The notes under the pieces are model-generated. The model was not told where the DNA came from. It did no database searches and was given only the letters and a program-made list of their open reading frames with translations. From NORP309 sp964352735 (GTDB lineage: Bacteria; Pseudomonadota; Gammaproteobacteria; Xanthomonadales; Marinicellaceae), in contig CAYGTC010000018.1 of NCBI GenBank assembly GCA_964352735.1, forward strand, positions 1 to 64,000: a DNA stretch of 64,000 nt, written 5' to 3'. Below, in pieces: positions 53,714 to 61,108 of this stretch; the first letter of the stretch is position 1; each line of letters begins with the position of its first letter. The translations under genes were made by a program, and so were the position numbers.

Positions 53714-54229
53714 TCAATTTCTTGAAGGAAACAGCCCGCGTAATGCGATACAATAATTGACTGTTAAGTAAGGTTGCATGTTTTGGTGAGCTTGGCCACC
53801 ACCAACATTAAAAATTGACTTACTGGCAAGTGAACTTCCGCCTGACTGATTTGCATAAATCGGGAAGGGATTCGACTCTGCTAGCAACCCCACTTGTGCG
53901 CTTTGAGTATTTGCACCATTGGTGGTCGCTTGTAAGACATGATCATGTTGTGGCATCTCTGCCGCTGACAATGTGTGTGTTTCTTCACCACTTTTTTGAC
54001 CTTCCGTGTGAGAAACCCCAGTAGTACTGCCGACATGTATCGGTGTTCTCCCTCTAATATCAGGTAAGGCAAAACTGGTTCGACCATCCCCACCATATGT
54101 TGTACCCAATAATGAATACAAACTTTGATTTTGGTTGATTGGCAATATCTGCCCATCGCAAAATGCCCAGCCTCGTGGCGCAAAGTTAAAGCCGACAATT
54201 TTTATCTCGGCCAAGAATGGTTCTGACAT
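53714..54229 (-). CDS. Phage tail-collar domain protein, first copy
   Basis: The 171-residue first gene of the operon carries EPFLAEIKIVGFNFAPRGWA, CDGQILPINQN, TYGGDGRTSFALPDIRGR, EMPQHDHVL and HQNMQPYLTVNYCIALRGL. It differs most from the other two in the N-terminal strand (VGFNF instead of FAGNF). GGGAGA lies before the ATG. The 564-base region upstream is gene-poor and contains a pair of direct repeats that may bind a regulator. Confidence 0.9.
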   Translation of the reverse strand: MSEPFLAEIKIVGFNFAPRGWAFCDGQILPINQNQSLYSLLGTTYGGDGRTSFALPDIRGRTPIHVGSTTGVSHTEGQKSGEETHTLSAAEMPQHDHVLQATTNGANTQSAQVGLLAESNPFPIYANQSGGSSLASKSIFNVGGGQAHQNMQPYLTVNYCIALRGLFPSRN

Positions 54230-54399
54230 ACTTTATTCTCCCAAATGTAATTAACACTTTTTAAAATTGCCATCGCAGATCGTCAATTGAATAAAAAAAC
54301 GATCATGGATAGAACAAAACTCCAACAAATCATAGCACCAATGATTAAATTAACATTAATACAAATGATGCAAATGTTTGTACAAAAAGAGAAGGTTTT

Positions 54400-54426
54400 C
54401 TTACCAAAATATGACCAACATAATTA
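54400..54426. promoter_or_regulatory. Direct repeat 1, OmpR/PhoB-like spacing
   Basis: The minus strand reads TTGGTCATATTTTGGTAAG: two TTGGT half-sites spaced 11 bases apart, as bound in tandem by OmpR/PhoB-type regulators. A second copy, nearly identical, is at 54569-54596. Both lie upstream of the tail-collar operon start at 54229. Confidence 0.4.
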
Positions 54427-54568
54427 CAAAGCAATATTTTGAATACAGTAACCATGGCACAAAAAACGTATAATTACATTATATTTCATCACCTTAAAGC
54501 CACTAACACCTTTACACATAAGTATTTAAAGCTTATGTCAATTAACCAATAAAAACAGCAAAATCAAC

Positions 54569-54596
54569 CTTACCAAAACCTGACCAAAACCAATTA
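54569..54596. promoter_or_regulatory. Direct repeat 2, OmpR/PhoB-like spacing
   Basis: The minus strand reads TTGGTCAGGTTTTGGTAAG, differing from the first copy mainly at two central bases. The spacing of the TTGGT half-sites is again 11 bases. Confidence 0.4.
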
Positions 54597-54793
54597 TCAT
54601 GGACAAATCAAAGATGATGAAATTTTCTAAAATAAGTACTTAAACGATTAAAAGTGATGCCTTGTTTGTCCTCAAAACTTATAAAAAACAGTAAATCATC
54701 AGAGTTATATTGATTAAAACAAACTCACCAACAATAAAATGTACCCGCATTATTGGTATATTTCATCAATAGAGATCTCAATAATGTAAAGTC

Positions 54794-56029
54794 TCACTGC
54801 AAATCAGCTGAATTGGTTCTGACCTCTATATGATTATGTAATGTCCTGTGAACAGGACATTTATCGGCAATCACCAATAACCTTTGAACATCATCAACAC
54901 TTAAATCACCAATAAAATGAATGTTCCTGTGTATCACATCTATTTGATTTTTTGATTGATCGCAGCCTTCACAATCTTTGCTGTATTCTCGCTCATGGTT
55001 CAACTCTACAATCGTGTTTTTTAACGCTATTTTCTTCAAATTAGCATACATTCTTAAAGTCATTACCGTGCATGTGCCCAATGCCGCCAATAAATGTTCA
55101 TAAGGATCAGCTCCAAGATTATCTCCCCCAACACTGATGGGTTCATCTGCTTGCCATTGATGCGAATCAGTTTGAACATCGCAGGCAAATTTGTGGTTTA
55201 TTTCGGAAACATGAACATGCCCTTGCTTGACATTTTTTCGAGTAGACACACTGTGGTTGACGGTTCCATCAGCATCAATAAAACGATCAGACCAAGCGGC
55301 AATAATGCCTGCTGCATAATCGGCATCTGCTTTTTTGCTCAGTAAATGATCGGCATTATCAAGGCTAACAAAACTTTTGGGGTGTTTGGCTAAGGTATAA
55401 ATTTTTTCAGCTTCATTGATCGAAACGATGTCATCAAGCGGAGAATGCATGACCAGTAAAGCCTTATTCAGATTTTTGATGTGGTCTGTATTTTGCGATG
55501 ACAAATCGTCAATGAATTGCTTTTGTATGGTGAATTCCCTGCCTGCCAAATCAACTTGAGCCTCTCCATTTTCTTCTATGGTATCAATGGAACAGGTAAA
55601 TAAATGTGTTAAGTGATCCGCATTAGCCGGAGCCGCTAAACTGACAACAGCTTTGCATTCAGGAACTTCTGCAGATGCCTTGATAACGGCTGCGCCACCC
55701 AGTGAATGTCCCACCATAATACTGGGCGCTACATAAGTGGTTCTTAAAAAATCTGCGGCAGCTAAAAGATCTAAAACATTGGATGAAAAGTTTGAATTGG
55801 CAAAATCACCATCACTACCACCCAATCCAGTGAAATCAAATCGCAGTACTGCAAAACCCAGTTTTACCAATGCTTTAGAAATACGTGATGCTGCAGGAAT
55901 GTCTTTACCACATGTAAAGCAATGCGCAAACAGTACATAAGCCTTGGGCCTCATATCTGGTGTTTCTAACAAACCAACCAATTCATGACTGTGGCCTTTA
56001 AAGGTTACTTTTTTTCTTGATGCTGACAT
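54794..56029 (-). CDS. Alpha/beta hydrolase-OsmC fusion protein
   Basis: The 411-residue bifunctional protein has an N-terminal alpha/beta hydrolase (residues 1-250) with the nucleophile elbow GHSLGG near 107, a later acid loop PLDDIVS and a His in DNADHLL. The C-terminal OsmC-like domain (about 270-411) has its two redox cysteines in GTCTVMTLRMYA and ADKCPVHR. OsmC/Ohr proteins reduce organic hydroperoxides; the fused hydrolase might release substrates from lipid esters (inference). This fusion is a known family. GAGGT before the ATG supports the start. Confidence 0.92.
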   Translation of the reverse strand: MSASRKKVTFKGHSHELVGLLETPDMRPKAYVLFAHCFTCGKDIPAASRISKALVKLGFAVLRFDFTGLGGSDGDFANSNFSSNVLDLLAAADFLRTTYVAPSIMVGHSLGGAAVIKASAEVPECKAVVSLAAPANADHLTHLFTCSIDTIEENGEAQVDLAGREFTIQKQFIDDLSSQNTDHIKNLNKALLVMHSPLDDIVSINEAEKIYTLAKHPKSFVSLDNADHLLSKKADADYAAGIIAAWSDRFIDADGTVNHSVSTRKNVKQGHVHVSEINHKFACDVQTDSHQWQADEPISVGGDNLGADPYEHLLAALGTCTVMTLRMYANLKKIALKNTIVELNHEREYSKDCEGCDQSKNQIDVIHRNIHFIGDLSVDDVQRLLVIADKCPVHRTLHNHIEVRTNSADLQ

Positions 56030-56097
56030 ATGTACCTCGATTGTGAATAAATACTAGAAATTTTTACAACTTTAATAATGAAAGAATAATAAAGAAA

Positions 56098-56301
56098 ATG
56101 TATCCAACTAAGGAGATAATTTCTAAAAATAGCAGCCCTAAATTAGATGTGCAAAGAAAAGCTGGTAAATCTCATTGCTTTTTAATTCAATATCATAGTT
56201 ATACAAAGGTTTCTACTAGACCGTTTGATGCTTATTTTATGGCAAACAAGCATGATTTTATCATTGAAGGGTTAGAATTGTGGGCTTTACAGCAAGAATA
56301 A
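56098..56301 (+). CDS. Possible small protein, 67 residues
   Basis: A 67-codon frame lies on the plus strand between two minus-strand genes. The product is basic at first (KLDVQRKAGKSH) and then alternates aromatic and polar residues (CFLIQYHSYTKVSTRPFD, ending GLELWALQQE). The ribosome-binding site is weak (AAAGAAA), and I do not recognise it. It may be a fragment; the rest of the 56030-56400 gap holds element copy E. Confidence 0.35.
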   Translation: MYPTKEIISKNSSPKLDVQRKAGKSHCFLIQYHSYTKVSTRPFDAYFMANKHDFIIEGLELWALQQE

Positions 56302-56340
56302 TCTTAACAATAAATTGAGCTTTAAGAACAGAATCATCAA

Positions 56341-56400
56341 TAACTCAGATATTTCATCATAGAATGGAATTTAGGAAAAAAATGGCAAAAGAGATATGAT
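56341..56400. repeat. TA-flanked element, copy E (single arm)
   Basis: From TA at 56341-56342 the sequence ACTCAGATATTTCATCATAG and the next 35 bases follow the left arm of copies C and D (AATGGAATTTAGG, AAAAATGGCAAA). There is no right arm: the copy stops at the GNAT stop codon (56401). It lies at the 3' end of that gene. Confidence 0.6.
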
Positions 56401-56865
56401 TCATAAATATTTCACCATACAAACACTGTTGGGATCTTCTTTATAGTCAGCAAATGGTGGACAATAATCAAAACCATATTTTTCATATAATCTGCGCGCT
56501 GGGGCAAATACTGCCATTGACCCAGTTTCCAAATTCAATCTTTTATAACCCCGATTGCTGGCTTCATCAATAATGACTTCTAACAACGCAGCAGCAACAC
56601 CTTTTCTTTTAAAAGCCTGATCAGTCCTCATAGACTTGATTTCACCATAGTCGTCATCTATGTGCTTCAGAGCCCCACAACCTGCCAGTTTGCCTTCTAC
56701 CCATGCGCTCCAGAAGCAAATATCAGCTGAATATAAGGCATTTTGATCCAGCGCATGAACACTTTCTGGCGGTGAATGCAATAGCATTTCCTGGTAGTGT
56801 TGCTCCAATAATTCAGCCACTTTACCATCACTTAAATCATCTACTTTTATTTTCATCAGCGACAT
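56401..56865 (-). CDS. GNAT family N-acetyltransferase (YsnE/PaiA-like)
   Basis: The 154-residue GNAT carries YSADICFWSAWVEGKLAGCGALKHID, then IKSMRTDQAFKRKGVAAALLEVI (acetyl-CoA loop), YKRLNLETGS and ARRLYEKYGF. The LETGS segment places it near the YsnE/PaiA group of small-molecule acetyltransferases. It starts 20 bases after the pbpC stop on the same strand and may be cotranscribed. A second in-frame Met (MKIK) is three codons inside. A TA-flanked repeat arm begins immediately past its stop. Confidence 0.88.
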   Translation of the reverse strand: MSLMKIKVDDLSDGKVAELLEQHYQEMLLHSPPESVHALDQNALYSADICFWSAWVEGKLAGCGALKHIDDDYGEIKSMRTDQAFKRKGVAAALLEVIIDEASNRGYKRLNLETGSMAVFAPARRLYEKYGFDYCPPFADYKEDPNSVCMVKYL

Positions 56866-56885
56866 TCATCCAATTTAAGAGTTCA

Positions 56886-59231
56886 TTATGGTTTGACAGT
56901 AAAACTGATATTCGCTTCAGCTCCACTGTCATCTATTACTTGTATTTTATAGTGTCCAACGGATAAATCAATTAAATTCAATTGTGAGGATCGCGATTCA
57001 TGTAACTGCCCATTAATGAACCAATAACTCTGACCGGTTGCACCTTTGAGCTTTAACTGAACCAATTCAATCACTTGACCTGTAGATGAGGGATATAAAA
57101 CTGCCTGGTCATGAACACCCGTTATTTTGATGGCATTACCTGATTGTAATACACCACAGTCCGAACTAAATTTTGGCAAAATGCTGTTGCGCCTGAATGG
57201 CAAAGGTAAGTAGGGTTCTAAAATTACAGGCCACAGTGCATAGTGTTTGACAACAGTATTGCCCTTAAAACATTGTGGCGTCACACGTTGCAAAGTTTTT
57301 GCATTGACCGTAACAGTTTGCAACCCGGCAGCAAACTGCTTAGCCAATTCATCTTTCAATGTGGGTGGCGCAGTACCATCGAGTAGGAATGCCTCATGTT
57401 TCTGGTGACAAAATTCTGTTTCCTGTTGATTGATCCGCACGCCCAATGGCCAGCAGGTTTGAGCCAAAGCAACATTGTCTGGTTGAACAAGCGTACTACT
57501 CAAATCATAAGGCAACACAGACAATATCTTTTGTAACAATGGAACCGCTGATATCCGGCCCGTGTTGTTCTGAAGAAATGAACCATCAGGCTGTCCCAAC
57601 CAAATGGCAACACTGAATTGTTGAGTTGTGGCCAGAACCCACGCATCACGAAACCCATAACTGGTCCCTGTTTTAAAAGCGACCTTCTGCTGAGGCACCA
57701 AAGACTGTGAACGCAACTGATTATCTAACGGTACAGCTGATAATATTTGATGAACAATCCATGCACTGCCCTCACTTATCAAAGGATAACTTAATGATTG
57801 TTCATCAACATGTATGCGTGGATGTGCTGCCCTGCCTTTTCGTGCAAGACTGCTGAATAAACCCAATAATTGTTGCATCCTCACCCCTCCACCACCCAAT
57901 GCCAAACTTAAATTGGGTTTAGAACCTTCTGGCAAGTAAAGACCCAAGCCAGCATTTTTTAATTGTGCATAAAACGATTGTGGACTGATGTGATTAAGCA
58001 CTTGCACCGCAGGCATATTCAATGAACGCTGCAATGCTTCAGCGACACTGACAGGACCAGAAAAAACATCATTAAAGTTTTTAGGGCGATATCCATCATA
58101 CGACTGAGGCACATCAAACAACAATGATTTCTCATGTATGATCCCCTGATCAATGGCCATTGCATAAATAAAAGGTTTAAGTGTGGAACCCGGAGAACGC
58201 ACAGCTTGTATCATATCCACATGCCCTGCTCTTGTTTTATTCAAAAAATCAGCACTGCCAATATAAGCCATTGTTGACAGATCGTGATTATCCATCACTA
58301 GCACTGCTGCCGACATATTGTTGGGTTTTGTACTGATATAGTCCTTGACCATTGTTTCTAATTCAATTTGCATCGAACTGTCTATGGTTGAATGAATCAC
58401 TTGTTGTTCTTGGAACTGCCTTCTCAACCGACGACTCAGTAAAGGCGCAATCTGTGGACGCGTATTGTATTGCGCATAGACTTCTTCCTGTTGAGCATCG
58501 GTAACGATTTGCTCTGACCAAATATTAAAGTCCAACAATCTGGCCATTAATTTGTCTCTGGCTTTTTGAGCTCTGTGAGGATACTTGTCCGGTCTGAACC
58601 GTGAGGGAGATTGAGGCATGACTGCTAACAAAGCCGCTTCAGAATGGCTTAACTGTGCCGCAGGTTTATCCAAGTACACATAACTGGCGGCCTGAACACC
58701 CTCAATGGGTCCTCCAAAGGGCGCATAATTCACATAAAATGTTAAAATTTCATCTTTACTGAAATGCCACTCAAGTTGAAGCGCCCTAAACATTTGTATT
58801 GACTTGCCAACAAATGATTTTTTGTGCGGTTGCAGTATTCTTGCCACCTGCATGGTTAGGGTTGAGGCGCCCGAAACCCACTCTCCATGCACAATTCTTT
58901 GAGACAATGCGCGAATAACAGCCAAAGGGTTGACGCCGAAATGTTGATAAAAATAACGGTCCTCATAATTAATCAACGCTTCTAGATACAGTGGGGATAT
59001 ATCTTTTAATTCAACAGGGTATCGCCACACACCTTGTTTGTCAGGAAAAGAGCGTAACGGCAAGCCATTTTTGTCAACCACCACTTGGGCAAAACGCCTT
59101 TCGGTGAAATCGTCAATTGGCAAAGGCGATAACCAATCGAGCATCAGAAATATCACCAATAATACTGCAGCAGATATCACCAGCCTCTTGAGCCATTTTA
59201 CTGTTTTTTGTTTCATCAATATACTTGTCAT
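56886..59231 (-). CDS. pbpC: Penicillin-binding protein 1C
   Basis: The 781-residue bifunctional peptidoglycan synthase has an N-terminal membrane anchor (residues 14-30) and a GT51 transglycosylase (INYEDRYFYQHFGVNP, GASTLTMQVAR, APFGGPIEGVQAA). The transpeptidase has catalytic Ser349 in STLK, an SLN motif (QRSLNMPAV) and KTGT at about 520. A C-terminal BiPBP_C beta domain follows (about 690-781). PBP1C is usually encoded next to the alpha-2-macroglobulin YfhM, which here lies three genes upstream on the same strand, separated by a GNAT and an acyltransferase. Cell-wall synthesis at the outer face of the inner membrane is expected. Confidence 0.95.
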   Translation of the reverse strand: MTSILMKQKTVKWLKRLVISAAVLLVIFLMLDWLSPLPIDDFTERRFAQVVVDKNGLPLRSFPDKQGVWRYPVELKDISPLYLEALINYEDRYFYQHFGVNPLAVIRALSQRIVHGEWVSGASTLTMQVARILQPHKKSFVGKSIQMFRALQLEWHFSKDEILTFYVNYAPFGGPIEGVQAASYVYLDKPAAQLSHSEAALLAVMPQSPSRFRPDKYPHRAQKARDKLMARLLDFNIWSEQIVTDAQQEEVYAQYNTRPQIAPLLSRRLRRQFQEQQVIHSTIDSSMQIELETMVKDYISTKPNNMSAAVLVMDNHDLSTMAYIGSADFLNKTRAGHVDMIQAVRSPGSTLKPFIYAMAIDQGIIHEKSLLFDVPQSYDGYRPKNFNDVFSGPVSVAEALQRSLNMPAVQVLNHISPQSFYAQLKNAGLGLYLPEGSKPNLSLALGGGGVRMQQLLGLFSSLARKGRAAHPRIHVDEQSLSYPLISEGSAWIVHQILSAVPLDNQLRSQSLVPQQKVAFKTGTSYGFRDAWVLATTQQFSVAIWLGQPDGSFLQNNTGRISAVPLLQKILSVLPYDLSSTLVQPDNVALAQTCWPLGVRINQQETEFCHQKHEAFLLDGTAPPTLKDELAKQFAAGLQTVTVNAKTLQRVTPQCFKGNTVVKHYALWPVILEPYLPLPFRRNSILPKFSSDCGVLQSGNAIKITGVHDQAVLYPSSTGQVIELVQLKLKGATGQSYWFINGQLHESRSSQLNLIDLSVGHYKIQVIDDSGAEANISFTVKP

Positions 59232-59267
59232 CTATTATGAGTCAGTTTGATAGTATTGAACAAAAAA

Positions 59268-59295
59268 ATGTCAAAATCATGTCACAGTAATGACA
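59268..59295. promoter_or_regulatory. TGTCA repeat cluster upstream of pbpC
   Basis: ATGTCAA-N4-ATGTCAC (59268-59285) has the 11-base direct-repeat spacing of a Pho box, and TGTCA-N6-TGACA (59280-59295) makes a perfect inverted repeat with the second half-site. The cluster lies 37-64 bases before the pbpC start. The direct repeat runs opposite to the gene, so a PhoB role is doubtful. Confidence 0.3.
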
Positions 59296-59310
59296 ATATG
59301 AGATGCTAAC

Positions 59311-59757
59311 TTATACTTTTAGAAAATAACTGTACTCGGTATTTTTCTTATAGCCCAATGACTCATATAACTTTTGAGCCCTCGTATTGTCCTCTGCAGT
59401 TTCCAATAAAATGCCTTTAGCGCCAGTTTTGATGGCAAATTGTTTTGCTTGATTCAATAACTGAGTCCCAACACCAGTACTTCTGATGTCTTGTCTTACA
59501 TACAAATCATTTAAAATCCACGATCTTTGTGCTGAAACCGATGAGAAACTGGGAAACAATTGGGTAAAACCCAAATATTGCCCACCCTCATCGCGCGCAT
59601 AAAAAATCACTGATTCGTTGTTTTCAAAGCGCTTCTTGAGAAATTCATAGGCGACATTAATGTCACTACTTTGCTGATAAAACACACGATAAGCATCGAA
59701 TAGTTCTGCTATTGGTTTTAAGTCTTCTTCAGCTGCTCGATTAATAAAAATGCTCAT
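59311..59757 (-). CDS. GNAT family N-acetyltransferase
   Basis: The 148-residue GNAT carries FDAYRVFYQQSSD and a central RSWILNDLYVRQDIRSTGVGTQLLNQAK acetyl-CoA loop, then GAKGILLETAEDNTRAQKLYESLGY. The layout DLYV...RSxGVGxxLL is common in small RimI/PhnO-like acetyltransferases. GGAGGA lies five bases before the ATG. It sits between the acyltransferase and pbpC genes on the same strand, 79 bases upstream of pbpC, and could modify a small molecule or a cell-wall amine; the substrate is unknown. Confidence 0.88.
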   Translation of the reverse strand: MSIFINRAAEEDLKPIAELFDAYRVFYQQSSDINVAYEFLKKRFENNESVIFYARDEGGQYLGFTQLFPSFSSVSAQRSWILNDLYVRQDIRSTGVGTQLLNQAKQFAIKTGAKGILLETAEDNTRAQKLYESLGYKKNTEYSYFLKV

Positions 59758-59786
59758 TTTTCCTCCGGGTAATCAATTATTTTAAC

Positions 59787-60887
59787 TCAATGGTCTAAGT
59801 CTATTGGCTTAGTTCTGTTGGGTTGTTTAAATTTCATGATAAAGCGTTTGGCAGGACGCTCAATCAGATAAAGCGATATCACAGCAATCACAATCAATAA
59901 AGTCAGATAAACATAAAAATCATAACCAGATGCAAGGCCTAATGACTCCGAAATATATGTCATATAAATCATAAAAACTGGCTTTTGTAATATGTATACG
60001 CCGTAGCTGGCTTCCCCCAACAACACTAAAATTGGCAAAGAAAGCATTGTGGTTATGGCATTTTTAGCACAGGCAATCGATAAGATCAATAACATAAAAA
60101 ATAAAGCATAAAACCCTGGCACATCATTGAGAGCAACACCAGACATACGGATCAACCAGCCAGTATGTTGTAACAATAAATAGCATAGGACAGCAGCTGT
60201 AATAATAAAAACATAGGACATGGGTCCAGAGCTGCGCCATTGATCAGATTTTTTTACGTATAGAACACCAATTGCTGCACCAAGTATAAAGCTACTCAGA
60301 TGAGACAGGGGAAAATAATAGATCAAATCAAACGAAAATGTCTGATAACCCCGATTAAAATCCCCTGTAATTAAATTAATCAATACCATCTGAGAAAACA
60401 CATAAAAAAGCACGGAACCAATCAGAAATTTAGCCGATGTTATTGAACTGTTCTTTAACATAAAGAGCAATGCTGGAAATATCAAATAAAAAAACATTTC
60501 AACCGATAATGACCAGCCCGGATCATTATAACTCAAAGGATAAGGAGGAAACCAGGCTTGTAAAAAGCCAACGGATAACCATAAGCCCAACACATCATTC
60601 TTTCCATACCCGTAAAAGAAATAGGCCATGATGGCCAGTGCCAGCAAATAAATGGGCGCGATTCTGGCCATTCTGGCCAAATAATAACGGCTGAGAGATT
60701 GATTTTTATGGTATTGGGAAACCACCATGACAAAGCCAGATAACACGAAGAAAAATGTCACCATCTGGGGGCCAGATATGATGAATGGTTGTAGCGTTTT
60801 TGCCATGTCTGTATTTCTTCCAAAGTGAAAAAAAACCACTATGACAGCAGCAATAAAACGTAAAAAGGTCAGGGATTCAATTCTCAT
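59787..60887 (-). CDS. Acyltransferase 3 family membrane protein (OatA/OafA-like)
   Basis: The 366-residue inner-membrane protein has about ten helices. It starts MRIESLTFLRFIAAVIVVFFHFG, and has the acyltransferase 3 hallmarks: FFFVLSGFVMV after the first His, a RMARIAPIYLLAL loop, NDPGWSLSVEMFFYLIFP, and GEASYGVYILQKP near the end. Such proteins transfer acetyl or other acyl groups to exported glycans, lipids or peptidoglycan. It lies within the gene block of pbpC and the alpha-2-macroglobulin, so peptidoglycan or envelope glycan acylation is plausible (inference). There is no fused SGNH domain. Confidence 0.9.
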   Translation of the reverse strand: MRIESLTFLRFIAAVIVVFFHFGRNTDMAKTLQPFIISGPQMVTFFFVLSGFVMVVSQYHKNQSLSRYYLARMARIAPIYLLALAIMAYFFYGYGKNDVLGLWLSVGFLQAWFPPYPLSYNDPGWSLSVEMFFYLIFPALLFMLKNSSITSAKFLIGSVLFYVFSQMVLINLITGDFNRGYQTFSFDLIYYFPLSHLSSFILGAAIGVLYVKKSDQWRSSGPMSYVFIITAAVLCYLLLQHTGWLIRMSGVALNDVPGFYALFFMLLILSIACAKNAITTMLSLPILVLLGEASYGVYILQKPVFMIYMTYISESLGLASGYDFYVYLTLLIVIAVISLYLIERPAKRFIMKFKQPNRTKPIDLDH

Positions 60888-60928
60888 TAATGTTGGTTAG
60901 CTATTCATTGAACAGGACTGTAACATAT

Positions 60929-61093
60929 TAAAGACCTCAGCATAACCATGATAACCAATTAAAAATTAAACTCAGCAGCCTTTTATTAACTTGGGCTTAC
61001 GCCTTAATCTGACTGATTTGCTGCGTATCATCCCGGATACTGACTACTTTTCTCTATTTTTTCTATTCTCAATTGGTTATGCTGAGATCTTTT
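60929..61093. repeat. Inverted-repeat-bounded intergenic element
   Basis: The left end (AAAGACCTCAGCATAACCA, 60930-60948, followed by TGATAACCAATT) pairs with the right end (CAATTGGTTATGCTGAGATC, 61070-61089). The left arm has an extra nine bases that partly duplicate ATAACCA. About 110 bases with higher G+C lie between and contain no open frame. It fills most of the gap between the alpha-2-macroglobulin and acyltransferase genes. It could be a decayed small mobile element or a structured RNA. Confidence 0.55.
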
Positions 61094-61108
61094 ATTAACT
61101 GAATCCCG

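Larger units (their letters stand above)
54230..54793. other. Regulatory region upstream of the tail-collar operon
   Basis: No confident gene lies in these 564 bases. A 45-codon plus-strand frame at 54305-54442 has no ribosome-binding site and seems incidental. The striking features are two similar 27-28 base repeats described separately. CATAAG/CTTATG flank 54519-54538 as a short inverted repeat. A second transcription unit (hydrolase-OsmC) ends at 54794. Confidence 0.45.

Noticed and set aside
52625..54229. Prophage remnant
   Set aside because: Tail-collar domains alone do not make a prophage; no capsid, integrase, lysis or tail tube genes are nearby, and MdpB-like chromosomal copies are known.
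54305..54442. 45-codon plus-strand frame in the gap upstream of the tail-collar genes
   Set aside because: No ribosome-binding site, and it overlaps the regulatory repeats; a gene is unlikely.
54754..54775. Sixth copy of the TA-flanked repeat
   Set aside because: Only TATTTCATCA is shared, with no second arm and no match beyond it; chance is likely.
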